Below, piece after piece: positions 41,843-51,896 of a DNA stretch of 64,000 bases. The DNA is from an uncultured Eubacteriales bacterium. GTDB taxonomy: Bacteria; Bacillota; Clostridia; Peptostreptococcales; Anaerovoracaceae. The notes under the pieces are model-generated. The model had not been told where the DNA came from. It ran no database searches and saw nothing but the letters and a program-made list of their open reading frames with translations. The position numbers and the translations under genes are program-made. Within the stretch, counting starts at the first letter, position 1; the number at the start of each line of letters is the position of its first letter. The stretch covers positions 1 through 64,000 of the forward strand of contig CASDYG010000001.1 of the NCBI GenBank assembly GCA_949285555.1, read 5' to 3'.

Positions 41843-41884
41843 AAGACCATGGTTATAACATCTTTATAACCATGGTCTGTTTTA
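41843..41884. terminator. bidirectional terminator
   Basis: AGACCATGGTTATAA pairs with TTATAACCATGGTCT around a short loop, followed by GTTTTATT. It sits between the convergent DUF975 and pseudouridine synthase genes and overlaps the latter's stop. Confidence 0.85.
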
Positions 41885-42790
41885 TTTGTGGGATATATTA
41901 TCTAGTAAAACACTTATATCCTCAGGAAGATCGGCAAAAAATTCCACATGCTTTTTGGTATAAGGGTGGATAAAACTAAGAAAATAAGCATGAAGTACCT
42001 GTCTATTTATAACAGATGTATCTCCACCATATAGCCAATCTCCTACAATAGGATAGCCAAGATGACTTAGGTGTACTCTGATTTGATGAGTCCTGCCCGT
42101 GTCAAGTTTTACTTGCAGTAAGGAAAAATCACCGTTATCTGTTGAAATATGCGAGTTTTCACAGATTACTGTTCTACTTGGACTTCCATTTTCCATAACG
42201 CACCTTCGTATTTCATTAGGAGAAGGCCTTCCAATTGGAAAATCAATGGATTTTATATTTTGTGGAAAGAATCCATGAACAAGCGCCTTGTATTCCTTAT
42301 GAACAAGATTTTCTCGCATCTGCTTGGAAATACAGTCCTGAGCATATGAATTTTTACCAACAAGGAGAAGGCCGCTGGTATCAGTATCCAATCGATTTAT
42401 AAAGCGAATTTTATACTGCTCATTTTTATCTAACATATGTTTCATTATGGCATTTGCATATGTTCCGTCAGGACAGCCTTTTGTTGGATGAACGGTTATA
42501 CCGGGAATTTTATTTATGAGTAAAATGTCATCATCTTCATATATTATATTTAGCTTCATATCCATGGGCGGAAAGCTTGATGACTCATTTGGAAGAAATA
42601 TATCAATTTCATCACCAGTTTTAACCTTATGCCAGCCCTGTGCTTTCTTGCCATTGTGGAAAATAAGCTGCTGCATTTTCAGCTTAGTCCTGAGCCTGGA
42701 AGAAAAATCAAATGATCGTCTTATAACCTGACGTACTTCAAGTCCATCTAATGAAGCGTCTATCTTTAGCTTAAACTTTGGTTTTTTCAT
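41882..42790 (-). CDS. RluA-family pseudouridine synthase
   Basis: 302 residues. An N-terminal S4-like part (VRQVIRRSFDFSSRLRTKLK) and the catalytic motif FINRLDTDTSGLLLV with the essential Asp, then VHKEYKALVHG and TGRTHQIRVHLSHLGYPIVGDWLYGG. It isomerises uridine in rRNA or tRNA. The exact target (RluD-like or other) cannot be told from sequence alone. It starts 1 base after the nadK stop, so the two are coupled. Confidence 0.93.
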   Translation of the reverse strand: MKKPKFKLKIDASLDGLEVRQVIRRSFDFSSRLRTKLKMQQLIFHNGKKAQGWHKVKTGDEIDIFLPNESSSFPPMDMKLNIIYEDDDILLINKIPGITVHPTKGCPDGTYANAIMKHMLDKNEQYKIRFINRLDTDTSGLLLVGKNSYAQDCISKQMRENLVHKEYKALVHGFFPQNIKSIDFPIGRPSPNEIRRCVMENGSPSRTVICENSHISTDNGDFSLLQVKLDTGRTHQIRVHLSHLGYPIVGDWLYGGDTSVINRQVLHAYFLSFIHPYTKKHVEFFADLPEDISVLLDNISHK

Positions 42791-42791
42791 A

Positions 42792-43595
42792 CTATAAAAA
42801 TTTACTTTTCACCTTTTTCCAAAAATCATAATCACTGAATCTTACCAGATTCACATTTGTGGGTGAGTATTTTATTAATACCGACTTTATACCATCATAT
42901 TTAACAGCCATACCATCAAAATATATATTCAGTTCATGAGACTTTAGCCCTTGCATTGATGGTACGAGCAAAAGTGAAAGGTTATGAGGAAGCAAAATGC
43001 TTGAAGTAAAAGCTCGGTAAGCAGTAGTGTTCATTGGAGCTATAGGTGTAACCTGTATAAGCTGTAGACTGGGATCAACTATACTACCCCCCAGGGAATA
43101 GTTATATGCAGTACTTCCTGATGGAGTAGCAACTAGAAGCCCATCACCACTAAAGCGTTCGATAAATCTATCGCCTATGGATATGTCAAGATGTATGGCA
43201 TATACAGAAGCTCCACGAACGAGAACTTCGTTAAGTCCCTCGTGCTTGTAGCTTTCAGATTCAGTATTGATAATCGCTTCAACGGTAGATAGGGGTTGTA
43301 GCTTATAATCCTCCTTTTTCAGAAGCATACTTAGCTTTGGAATTTGCTTTACACTCATTTCCTGAAAGAAGCCTAAATGGCCAGTGTTTATGCCTAGAAA
43401 TGGGGTGTCTGGAAATGAACAGGAATGAACCGCTTCTAGGAAGGTACCATCACCACCAATGACAATTATCATATCTGCATCAGAGCAGCTTTTCACAAGC
43501 TGAAAGCCTGCATTTAAAAGGTGCTCCTCTGTAGCAAGCTTAGCACTTTGAGAAACGTGATTTTCATTGCTGTATATAAAAATTTTGGAAATCAT
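42792..43595 (-). CDS. nadK: NAD kinase
   Basis: 267 residues. GGDGT motif in VIGGDGTFLEAVH, LGINTGHLGFFQEM, and FSGDGLLVATPSGSTAYNYSLGGSIVDP, all hallmarks of the family. It makes NADP from NAD. The gene precedes the pseudouridine synthase gene in one unit. Confidence 0.96.
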   Translation of the reverse strand: MISKIFIYSNENHVSQSAKLATEEHLLNAGFQLVKSCSDADMIIVIGGDGTFLEAVHSCSFPDTPFLGINTGHLGFFQEMSVKQIPKLSMLLKKEDYKLQPLSTVEAIINTESESYKHEGLNEVLVRGASVYAIHLDISIGDRFIERFSGDGLLVATPSGSTAYNYSLGGSIVDPSLQLIQVTPIAPMNTTAYRAFTSSILLPHNLSLLLVPSMQGLKSHELNIYFDGMAVKYDGIKSVLIKYSPTNVNLVRFSDYDFWKKVKSKFL

Positions 43596-43632
43596 AACCT
43601 GCTTTTGCCTCTGACTTTCTAATAACTTGTAT

Positions 43633-45426
43633 TTAAATAAGTTTTTTTAGCTCATCTACCAGCTCTTTAAATACATTCATCGCATTTTTTATCGGCTCAG
43701 GACTTGCCATGTCAAGACCCGTATATTTGAGTAGTTCAACTGGATGATTGCTACTACCTGAAGATAGGAATTTCAGATAGCCTTGCAGGGCATCAGGAGA
43801 GCCATCTATAAGCGAAGCGGAGATTGCAGTTGCAGCTGAAAAGCCTGTAGCATATTGATATACGTAAAAAGGTCTGTAAAAATGAGGGATTCTAGACCAC
43901 TCATACTGTATAAGATCATCTTTTTGCATATCACTTCCCTGATATTTAAAATTCAGCTCGTTATAGGTTTCATTTAACCATGTGCTTGTAAGTGGCTGAT
44001 CATTTTCCACGGTGCGGTGAGATAGCATTTCAAATTCAGCAAACATAGTTTGTCTGAATAAGGTTGTACGAAATTCTTCAATATAAAAGCCTATCAAATA
44101 TTTTTTTATGTCCTTATCATCGGCTTTGTTGATAAGATCTCTGATAAGGAGCGACTCATTTACTGTTGATGCTACCTCTGCAGTAAAAATGGAGTGGTCC
44201 CCATATGTAAAAGGCTGATTCTTTCTGGTGTAGTAGGAATGCATAGAATGTCCTAACTCATGAGCTATGGTAAACACATCCTTTAAACTATTCGTATAAT
44301 TTAAAAGAACATAAGGCTTACTATCGTAAGAACCAAAGCTGTATGCACCAGATGTTTTTCCTGGAGTTTCATAAACATCCATCCAGCGGTCATTCATACC
44401 TTTTTTTAAGTCCCTGAGATACACCTCTCCAAGAGGACTAAGGCCATCAATAACCATATTTAGAGCCTCATCAAATGGTATATCGTCATGTGGAGGTTCG
44501 AAAAGAGGAGTGTAAATGTCCCACATATGAAGCTTTTCAACTCCAAGTATTTTTTTTCTGATAGCCATATATTCATGGAGAGTAGGCAGTGAATTGTTTA
44601 CGATTTCAATAAGGTTATCATATACACGCTCAGGAATATTACCACTAAATAGGCTAGCTGCTCTGGAGGATTCAAACCCTGCGATTTTACTATGTATAAC
44701 GGCAGATTTAACCTTAGATGCATAAGTGGCAGTTAGGGTGTTGTTAAAGCTTTTGTAAGTGTTGTACATTTTTTCATAAGCTCTTTTTCTGACATCACCA
44801 TTTTTATTTTCAAGAAAGCTGATATAATTTCCATGTGTTAGAGGAATATCATTATTAGCTTCATCTTTTATTGTACCAAAATCCATATCGGCATTGTTTA
44901 ACATGTTAAAAATCTCGTGCCCACTATCTGTAACTTCGCCGAGCTTGGCAATTATAGTCTCTTCTGCCTCTGAGAGAGTATGAGGCTTTTGCCTTATAAT
45001 TTCATTTAACAAAAATCTATACTGATTTAGATCAGGATTCTCATCAATAAATCCTAAAAGCTTTTGAACATCCTCATTTAACAGTTCTGGTGTAAAAAAG
45101 GCCAGACTGGCACTAACTTTTGAGATTACAGAATGTACCTTACTAAGTCTGCCCTGTCTTTTACCATCTCTATTATCTTCATCCATTGACATTCGTGCAA
45201 ATACAAAAGCTCTTTCCAGTATTTGCCACATTTCATCTCTTAAAGACAGAAATTCACTAAGACGTTTGCTACTGCTTCCCAGAGTACCTTTGTAGCCTGC
45301 CAGCTTATCTGTCAGTTCCAGAGCGGTTTTTAAGTCATCGTCCCACTTCTTATCTGATGGGTACATTTCATCAATAGACCATTTATATTTGGCTGGTATT
45401 TCATCACGATTAGTGTAATTTATCAT
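43633..45426 (-). CDS. pepF: oligoendopeptidase F (M3 family)
   Basis: 597 residues. Zinc-binding HELGHSMHSYY near residue 385 with a downstream Glu (TAEVASTVNE), the M3B pattern. It cleaves short oligopeptides in the cytoplasm. AAGGAG lies before ATG 45426. It is divergent from murI. Confidence 0.95.
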   Translation of the reverse strand: MINYTNRDEIPAKYKWSIDEMYPSDKKWDDDLKTALELTDKLAGYKGTLGSSSKRLSEFLSLRDEMWQILERAFVFARMSMDEDNRDGKRQGRLSKVHSVISKVSASLAFFTPELLNEDVQKLLGFIDENPDLNQYRFLLNEIIRQKPHTLSEAEETIIAKLGEVTDSGHEIFNMLNNADMDFGTIKDEANNDIPLTHGNYISFLENKNGDVRKRAYEKMYNTYKSFNNTLTATYASKVKSAVIHSKIAGFESSRAASLFSGNIPERVYDNLIEIVNNSLPTLHEYMAIRKKILGVEKLHMWDIYTPLFEPPHDDIPFDEALNMVIDGLSPLGEVYLRDLKKGMNDRWMDVYETPGKTSGAYSFGSYDSKPYVLLNYTNSLKDVFTIAHELGHSMHSYYTRKNQPFTYGDHSIFTAEVASTVNESLLIRDLINKADDKDIKKYLIGFYIEEFRTTLFRQTMFAEFEMLSHRTVENDQPLTSTWLNETYNELNFKYQGSDMQKDDLIQYEWSRIPHFYRPFYVYQYATGFSAATAISASLIDGSPDALQGYLKFLSSGSSNHPVELLKYTGLDMASPEPIKNAMNVFKELVDELKKLI

Positions 45427-45466
45427 ATTTTCTCCTTAAAAGCTATTATATTAAAAGTATATATAG

Positions 45467-45472
45467 TATAAT
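45467..45472 (+). promoter_or_regulatory. -10 box of the murI operon
   Basis: TATAAT 37 bases before the murI ATG in an AT-rich spacer. A -35 match is not clear. Confidence 0.4.
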
Positions 45473-45508
45473 ATCAATAGTATAGCATAAATGAAAGAGT
45501 AGTTGAAT

Positions 45509-46324
45509 ATGGATAACAGACCAATAGGCTTTTTTGATTCGGGGGTAGGAGGGCTGACAAGCATTCCTCATCTTTTTGAAAAATTACCCAATGAAAAGGT
45601 GATTTTTTTTGGTGATACAGCTAGAACGCCATATGGATCTAAGTCTCCTAATACAATAAATCTATTTGCACAGCAGATAGGAGATTTTTTGATGGCTGAA
45701 AATGTAAAAATGATCGTGATTGCATGTAACACGGTCAGTGCAATTGCCCTTGATAAGCTTCGGGAGAGATTTCCGGATATTCCTATTATTGGAGTGATTT
45801 CCCCTACTGCCAGAGTTGTTGCAAATCAGTGTAGTGCAAATAATAAAATAGGAGTTATGGCAACTAAGGCCACCGTTGAAAGTGGAGCGTATATAAATAA
45901 AATAATAGAAAAGTCGGATGAAAAGCTGAGCATATTTCAGATAGCATGTCCTGCCCTTGTGCCACTTATTGAAGAGGGATTTACCGGAACTGAAATTATG
46001 AGATTGACATTAAAGCATTATTTAGATGATTTTATAACCAATAACAAAATTGATACATTAGTGCTCGGATGTACACATTATCCTTTAGTAAAGGAAGCAA
46101 TAAAAAATCTTTATCCGAAAATAAAAATTATCAGTTCGTCAGAAGAGGTTATAGAAGCTATAGCTATAGAATTAGAAAAGGTGGACGGATTTGCAGTAGA
46201 AAATAACCTATCTAACAGATTTTATGCCAGTGACCTTTCAGCAGGATTTACAAATATGATCAAGGAAGTACTTGGTGAAAAGGAAGAAAGATATAGCATT
46301 AGATTTAAAAATTTAGATATTTAG
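45509..46324 (+). CDS. murI: glutamate racemase
   Basis: 271 residues from ATG 45509; an in-frame TTG two codons upstream is less likely. It has IGFFDSGVGGLTSI, GDTARTPYG, and both catalytic Cys in IACNTVSA and LGCTHYPLV. It supplies D-glutamate for peptidoglycan. First gene of a run of plus-strand genes. Confidence 0.96.
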   Translation: MDNRPIGFFDSGVGGLTSIPHLFEKLPNEKVIFFGDTARTPYGSKSPNTINLFAQQIGDFLMAENVKMIVIACNTVSAIALDKLRERFPDIPIIGVISPTARVVANQCSANNKIGVMATKATVESGAYINKIIEKSDEKLSIFQIACPALVPLIEEGFTGTEIMRLTLKHYLDDFITNNKIDTLVLGCTHYPLVKEAIKNLYPKIKIISSSEEVIEAIAIELEKVDGFAVENNLSNRFYASDLSAGFTNMIKEVLGEKEERYSIRFKNLDI

Positions 46325-46334
46325 GAGGAGTAAG

Positions 46335-46859
46335 GTGGATAAGCTTTATGATATTTTAGATATTAAGCAACCAGAAGATTTGGCATACTTTGAAAGTATA
46401 GCCAATTTTTTTGAATATGGTGGTGAAATAGATGATGAAGAGATGTATCAGCTAATTGATCAAGTGAATTTTCAAGCTTTGAAGGAAGTTTGCAGTGAAT
46501 ATTTTGAAGATCTTTTGGAAAATATTCCAGAGTATGAGACAGAGGTATATAGCTTGCTTAATAACCTTTCTCTAGCATTTCAGGGTATGATGGATATTGA
46601 AGAGGTAACAGAAGCGCCGGATTCCACATATCTGGTAGATGAGTTAAATAGATTTAGACTTTGGTATAGCGGAGATAGCGTGGTTATTATCAGAGACTTA
46701 GAAGGAAAAAGTCAGGAATTTTGTCTTAGAGATGCTATGATGCATATTAGACTTGCAAAGCTGGAAAATGAAGATTTAGACTGTGATTTTTCTCAGCTTT
46801 TAGATTATGAAATAGACGATTATATGTATAATTTTGCGTATATGGAGGATGATATTTAA
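46335..46859 (+). CDS. acidic hypothetical protein
   Basis: 174 residues from GTG 46335, which has GGAGGAGTAAG upstream. It is rich in Asp, Glu and Tyr, mostly helical, with YEIDDYMYNFAYMEDDI at the end and no signal peptide, membrane segment or metal motif. No family is recognised. It lies between murI and the EamA transporter, whose ATG overlaps its stop (TAATG), so it is a real translated gene. Confidence 0.8.
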   Translation: MDKLYDILDIKQPEDLAYFESIANFFEYGGEIDDEEMYQLIDQVNFQALKEVCSEYFEDLLENIPEYETEVYSLLNNLSLAFQGMMDIEEVTEAPDSTYLVDELNRFRLWYSGDSVVIIRDLEGKSQEFCLRDAMMHIRLAKLENEDLDCDFSQLLDYEIDDYMYNFAYMEDDI

Positions 46860-47809
46860 TGTATAGCAGGCATGAATATAAAAAGGGGCTTTCGGCTGCA
46901 CTTTTATGCTCAACTCTTTGGGGAATACTGCCAATTTACTGGTCATCTCTTGAACCTATTGACTCATTTGTAGTCATAATGTACCGCATACTTTTGTTAT
47001 TTTTAAGCTGTTTAATCCCTGCTATTTATTTAAAGTGTAAAAATAAGACAGAATTATTTGGTTCCATGACTGATTCTGCAAATAATCTATTTCGTTTTGC
47101 ATGTGCTGGTATTTTAATAGGGCTAAATTGGAGCATTTATATTTGGGCGGTTAGTAATGGACAGGTAATACAAACAGCAATGGGGTATTTCCTCGAACCA
47201 ATAGTTGTATGTATATTTGGGCTGCTCTTCTTTAACGAGAAGCTGAATATATACAAGCTTGTAGCTCTTATTTTTGCAACGGTAGGTCTTCTGGTTATGA
47301 TAATAGGATATCGTCAGCTTCCTGCTGTGGCACTTGGTCTTGCACTAACCTTTGCAATATATGCTGCGATAAAGAAAAACATTGATGCTACACCGCTACA
47401 GTCACTGCTTGGTGAGACGCTATTTGTTGTACCTGTAGCTGTTATTGGCATAATATATTTTGAAGCTACAGGAAAGGGCGTGACAAGTAATTTACAGTCA
47501 GATGATTTTTACAAGCTCATATTGCTCATGTTCTCAGGATTAGTGACAGGCGGACCACTGCTGTTATTTGCATATGGTGCTCAGAGATTACCTCTTTTTA
47601 CACTTGGAATTTCCGAATATATTTCTCCGACACTAAGTCTCATAATAGGAATCTTCTTTTTGAAAGAGAATTTTTCAATGATTCAGCTGTATGCTTTTAT
47701 AATTATATGGATAGGTTTGTTTTTCTTTACTGTTGGGGAATTTAAGGCTTATCGAAAAAGAAGTGAAATGGCTCATGAAATAGAGGAGGCGTTTAACAAA
47801 GGTGAGTAA
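46859..47809 (+). CDS. rarD: EamA/RarD-family transporter
   Basis: 316 residues with ten predicted membrane helices. It has the RarD start KKGLSAALLCSTLWGILPIYWSSLEPIDSF, then GLNWSIYIWAVSNGQVIQTAMGYF and ISPTLSLIIGIFFLKENFS. The substrate is unknown. Its 3' end overlaps the next gene by 8 bases. Confidence 0.9.
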   Translation: MYSRHEYKKGLSAALLCSTLWGILPIYWSSLEPIDSFVVIMYRILLLFLSCLIPAIYLKCKNKTELFGSMTDSANNLFRFACAGILIGLNWSIYIWAVSNGQVIQTAMGYFLEPIVVCIFGLLFFNEKLNIYKLVALIFATVGLLVMIIGYRQLPAVALGLALTFAIYAAIKKNIDATPLQSLLGETLFVVPVAVIGIIYFEATGKGVTSNLQSDDFYKLILLMFSGLVTGGPLLLFAYGAQRLPLFTLGISEYISPTLSLIIGIFFLKENFSMIQLYAFIIIWIGLFFFTVGEFKAYRKRSEMAHEIEEAFNKGE

Positions 47810-48989
47810 AGATAAAAAAGGAGCATGCTCGCCAGTCGAAATAGATTCCGATATGGCAGTTAGTATAGAAAGTGGTATAACCTCAGAAGAGGTGCAGGAA
47901 GTCTTTAGTAATGAGAAAACTAATGGAAATCAAAGTGTATTAGGCAGCTTCGCAGTAGGAATAATATATGTAAGCTCGGTAATAGGTGCTGGCTTTGCAT
48001 CAGGCAGAGAGATATGGCAGTTTTTTGGAGTTTTTAAAGATAAGAGTATGTGGGCAATGCTCATAGCTGCTGGGTTATTTGTAGTATTCGGCATGATGGT
48101 TTGCTATATTGGTGTGGCATTAAATACAACATCCATTGGAAAGGTGGTTCTTCCTTTTGAGAGTGATACTGCCACTGAAGGGCTTTCATATCTTATTTGT
48201 GCGCTCATTTATGTGGTCATTATTACAATGTCAGCTGCTGGTGGGTCTCTTGTGAATGAGCTTCTTGGTATTCCTAAAATAGCAGGCTCACTTTTAATAG
48301 TAATTTTGGTACTCATTACAGTATTAGGTGATTTTAGCAGTGTATCCAGAGTGTTTACAACTATTATGCCTTTTATGTTTGCCATTGTTATCATATCATC
48401 ATTTCTCATTCTTTTAAGCTTGCCCCAAAAAGAGCAGATTGATACAACAGAGGGTATTAGCCCGCTGGCACCAGTATGGTGGTTTTCGGCAATAATATAT
48501 TTTGCATATAATACACTTGGAACTATACCCATTATGGCTCAGACTGTGAGCAGGGCGAAAAATAAAAGATGTGCAGTAGTTGGAGGATTTCTCGGTGGAG
48601 TAGGACTAGGCATCATGGCAATGCTTCTTCTTTTAGCAGTAAGTAAGGATATGTCTTTGTCTATAAATTCGGATCTTCCTATGCTCACATATGCTATGAA
48701 AATGTCAAAGCCATTTGGTTATATATATGGAATTGTTCTTTTTATCTCCATATACTGTGCTGCCACAAGTACATACTATGGATTTACTACTAAAATTCCA
48801 GCATTTAAATACAGAAAACATTTAATCATATTGGCAGCCTTAATCGGCTTTGGCTTCAGTCAACTTGGCTTTAAGGAGATAATTGCATACTTATTTCCAA
48901 TTGAGGGTGCAATAGGGATATTAATAGTAATCTTTTTGACCCTTAATTTCTTAAAAGTGTTTACTAGCCGCTTAAAATCACTAAAATAA
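47802..48989 (+). CDS. YkvI-family membrane protein (APC-like fold)
   Basis: 395 residues from GTG 47802. A hydrophilic N-terminal 45 residues precede about ten helices. GIIYVSSVIGAGFASGREIWQFF and a later AYNTLGTIPIMAQ are typical of YkvI. These are thought to be amino acid or cation transport-like proteins, without a proven substrate. Confidence 0.85.
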   Translation: MSKDKKGACSPVEIDSDMAVSIESGITSEEVQEVFSNEKTNGNQSVLGSFAVGIIYVSSVIGAGFASGREIWQFFGVFKDKSMWAMLIAAGLFVVFGMMVCYIGVALNTTSIGKVVLPFESDTATEGLSYLICALIYVVIITMSAAGGSLVNELLGIPKIAGSLLIVILVLITVLGDFSSVSRVFTTIMPFMFAIVIISSFLILLSLPQKEQIDTTEGISPLAPVWWFSAIIYFAYNTLGTIPIMAQTVSRAKNKRCAVVGGFLGGVGLGIMAMLLLLAVSKDMSLSINSDLPMLTYAMKMSKPFGYIYGIVLFISIYCAATSTYYGFTTKIPAFKYRKHLIILAALIGFGFSQLGFKEIIAYLFPIEGAIGILIVIFLTLNFLKVFTSRLKSLK

Positions 48990-49004
48990 GGTATATATAA
49001 TATT

Positions 49005-50252
49005 ATGATAAAAGATATTAGATGGAATAATGGACTAAGAATTGCATATGAAAAAATGGATTCTATTGAATCAGTTGCCATAGGCATTTGGGTAGGAACA
49101 GGTGCAATATACGAAAGAAAAGAGATAAGTGGTATCTCACATTTTTTAGAACACATGATGTTTAAGGGCACTACCAATCGCAGTCCGCTTGATATTGTAA
49201 GTGATATTGATAAGATAGGTGGTAAAATTAACGCTTTTACGGGCAAAGAAGCTACCTGTTATTATGTCAAGGTTACAAAAGATCATTTTGAGGAGGCTGC
49301 TGATGTACTGGTTGATATGCTGGAAAACTCGATTTTCAACGATGAAGAAATTGAGCGTGAACGAAATGTCATTTTAGAGGAGATGAAAATGACACTTGAT
49401 GATCCGGCAGATCTGGCTTTTGAGCATTCGGAAGAGTTGATTTTTGGAGACAGCTCAATGGCAAATTCTATCATAGGAAGTAAGGAAAGCCTCTTAAATA
49501 TAAAGCGTGCTCACTTCATAGACTATGTCAAATCAAGATATACAAAGGATAATATGGTGATCTCTATCGCCGGAAATGTGGAAGAAAAAAGAGTAGTAGA
49601 TTTTTTTGAAAAATGTTTCAGTAAGTTTTCAGAGCACTGCAAAGGAGAGCCTGTATTTAATGGAAGTGTGAAATCATCGCCTATTATTGTGAATAAGGAG
49701 ATAGAGCAGTCACATATAGTATTTGGTCTTAAGATTCCTCGCCTCGAAAAAAAAGAAAGCTACGCATTAAGAATGCTTGCCAATATTATGGGTGGTGGCA
49801 TGAGCTCCAGATTATTTCAGAGCATAAGAGAGGAAAAGGGATTAGCTTATACCGTTCATAGCCACTATGTATATTACGATGAATGTGGAATATTCAGGAT
49901 ATATGCAGGTGTTTCTCATGAGAATGTATCTACATGTATAGATGAAATTATAAGACAGATGCAGCTTCTAAAAGATAATGGAATAACAGAAGATGAGCTT
50001 GTAATTGCTAGGGAGCAGTATAAAGCAGATCTAATATTCAGTGGAGAAAATCCTGCCTCCAGAGCATTTGTGAATGGAAAATCACTGCTTTTAGAAAATA
50101 CTGTGGAGGAAATAAGCAAGACAAGGGAGAGAATAGAGTCCATTGATTTGGAATTTATAAATTCAATGATTCCGTACATTTCCAATATAGATGAATATGG
50201 TCTTGTGATTATAACGGGAAAGGATAATGATGCTTTAGAAGCGTACCATTAA
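49005..50252 (+). CDS. M16-family zinc peptidase (YmxG-like)
   Basis: 415 residues. Inverse zinc motif HFLEHMMFKGT near residue 47, followed by an ERNVILEEMKM segment with the third ligand, and a second M16 lobe (MGGGMSSRLFQSIREEKGLAY). It is a processing-peptidase-like enzyme common next to dut in Clostridia. 15 bases after the YkvI gene. Confidence 0.93.
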   Translation: MIKDIRWNNGLRIAYEKMDSIESVAIGIWVGTGAIYERKEISGISHFLEHMMFKGTTNRSPLDIVSDIDKIGGKINAFTGKEATCYYVKVTKDHFEEAADVLVDMLENSIFNDEEIERERNVILEEMKMTLDDPADLAFEHSEELIFGDSSMANSIIGSKESLLNIKRAHFIDYVKSRYTKDNMVISIAGNVEEKRVVDFFEKCFSKFSEHCKGEPVFNGSVKSSPIIVNKEIEQSHIVFGLKIPRLEKKESYALRMLANIMGGGMSSRLFQSIREEKGLAYTVHSHYVYYDECGIFRIYAGVSHENVSTCIDEIIRQMQLLKDNGITEDELVIAREQYKADLIFSGENPASRAFVNGKSLLLENTVEEISKTRERIESIDLEFINSMIPYISNIDEYGLVIITGKDNDALEAYH

Positions 50253-50306
50253 AATTATAACGCTTTTGATTTTGCAAGTGTCATGATACAAACAGGAGTA
50301 GATAAA

Positions 50307-50738
50307 ATGCAGGTTAAATTTGTAAGCAAGAGTAAAAGTTTGCCTTCGTATGCCACAAAGGGTTCATCTGCAATGGACATTCGTGCCTACATAGATGAGC
50401 CAATTATAATAAAACCACTTGAGAGAATGCTTATACCAACTGGACTTTTCATGGAATTACCTGAAGGGTATGAGGCACAGGTGAGAGCAAGAAGTGGTCT
50501 TTCTATTAAGCAGGGGCTTACAATGGTAAATGGCATAGGTACTGTAGACAGCGACTATCGTGGAGAGCTTATGGTGCCTGTGATTAACCTTGGTCAGGAG
50601 GAAGTGGAAATAAAAAACGGAGATAGGATAGCTCAGATGGTAATATGCAGGTATGAACAGGTTACGCCAGTACTTGTAGATACGCTTTCAGAAACTGAGC
50701 GTGGAGATGGAGGATTTGGACATACGGGAGTAAAATAA
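50307..50738 (+). CDS. dut: dUTP diphosphatase
   Basis: 143 residues from ATG 50307, preceded by AGGAG. All five trimeric dUTPase motifs are visible: KGSSAMDIRAY, RSGLSIKQGL, GTVDSDYRGEL (catalytic Asp), GDRIAQMVI, and RGDGGFGHTG. It removes dUTP and supplies dUMP. Confidence 0.96.
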   Translation: MQVKFVSKSKSLPSYATKGSSAMDIRAYIDEPIIIKPLERMLIPTGLFMELPEGYEAQVRARSGLSIKQGLTMVNGIGTVDSDYRGELMVPVINLGQEEVEIKNGDRIAQMVICRYEQVTPVLVDTLSETERGDGGFGHTGVK

Positions 50739-50810
50739 TGTGTTTCATCGTAATGTAATAGGATTTACTCTCTTTTGTTGTTAAAATCATCCATGATGCA
50801 GTGAGGATTT

Positions 50811-51896
50811 ATGAACGAAAATGCTTTTAAAATATTGAGGAGAAAAGAGCTGGAAGAAAGGGAGCATCTCATTCTCTCACCACTTGCTACAAAGGCAGAT
50901 GAATCAAGAGGAAGACTTAATCCGGAGAAGCCTTGTGAGTACAGGACATGCTTCCAACGTGACAGGGATAGGATCATTCACAGTAAAGCCTTTAGAAGGC
51001 TTATGCATAAGACGCAGGTATTCATTGCCTCGGAGCTTGATCACTACAGAACAAGACTCACCCATACTCTTGAGGTGAGCCAGGTATCACGGACTATCGC
51101 AAGGGCTCTTAATTTAAATGAAGATCTAACGGAGGCTATTGCCCTAGGTCATGATCTGGGACATACTCCATTTGGTCATAATGGTGAGGAGGTACTTGAT
51201 ACTCAGCTTAAGGAGCATGGACTATCATTTAAGCATAGTATCCAAAGCCTAAGAGTGGTGGATGTATTAGAATCCAGAAATGGAAGTATGAGGGGCCTGA
51301 ACCTCACATTTGAGGTACGTGATGGCATAACAAATCATAGCGGTAAAAGCGAGGTAGCCACTCCAGAAGCTTCTGTAGTGCAGCTATCAGATAGAATTGC
51401 TTATTTAAATCATGATATTGATGATGCACTTAGAAGTGGTAAATTGAAAATTCATGATATACCTAAGGAATATCTGGAAATTTTTGGATATACTCATGGA
51501 GCCAGAATAGAGACTATGATTACCAATGTTGTAGAAAACAGTGTTGGAAAAGAACGAGTTTCACTTGATGAATTTCATCAGAAGGCTTTGCTCAGGTTAA
51601 GACAATTTATGTTTGCAACTATTTATCATAATGAGAGCGTTAAACCACAGGAAACTATGGATACGGTAGAAAGAATTGTAGGTGGGTTATTTCATTTTTA
51701 TTGTAATAATTCTCATTTACTGCCTTTGGAATTTCAACAGGTAATCAATGAGGATGGCCCCCTTATTGCAACAAAGGACTATGTGGCTGGAATGACGGAT
51801 AGATTTGCAACTAAAATTTTTGAAAAGTTAAAAGAAGAATATCCTTTAGAAATGAAGGAGGCAATAAGTAGAATCATTTCTCAGAAGGAGGCATAA
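50811..51896 (+). CDS. dgt: deoxyguanosinetriphosphate triphosphohydrolase-like protein
   Basis: 361 residues. HD domain with R-L-T-H-T-LEVSQVSRTIARAL, AIALGHDLGHTPFGHNGE, and ITNHSGKSEVATPEASVVQLSDRIAYLNHDIDDA. It hydrolyses dNTPs to nucleoside and triphosphate. Its stop directly adjoins the dnaG start, an order conserved in Firmicutes. Confidence 0.92.
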   Translation: MNENAFKILRRKELEEREHLILSPLATKADESRGRLNPEKPCEYRTCFQRDRDRIIHSKAFRRLMHKTQVFIASELDHYRTRLTHTLEVSQVSRTIARALNLNEDLTEAIALGHDLGHTPFGHNGEEVLDTQLKEHGLSFKHSIQSLRVVDVLESRNGSMRGLNLTFEVRDGITNHSGKSEVATPEASVVQLSDRIAYLNHDIDDALRSGKLKIHDIPKEYLEIFGYTHGARIETMITNVVENSVGKERVSLDEFHQKALLRLRQFMFATIYHNESVKPQETMDTVERIVGGLFHFYCNNSHLLPLEFQQVINEDGPLIATKDYVAGMTDRFATKIFEKLKEEYPLEMKEAISRIISQKEA

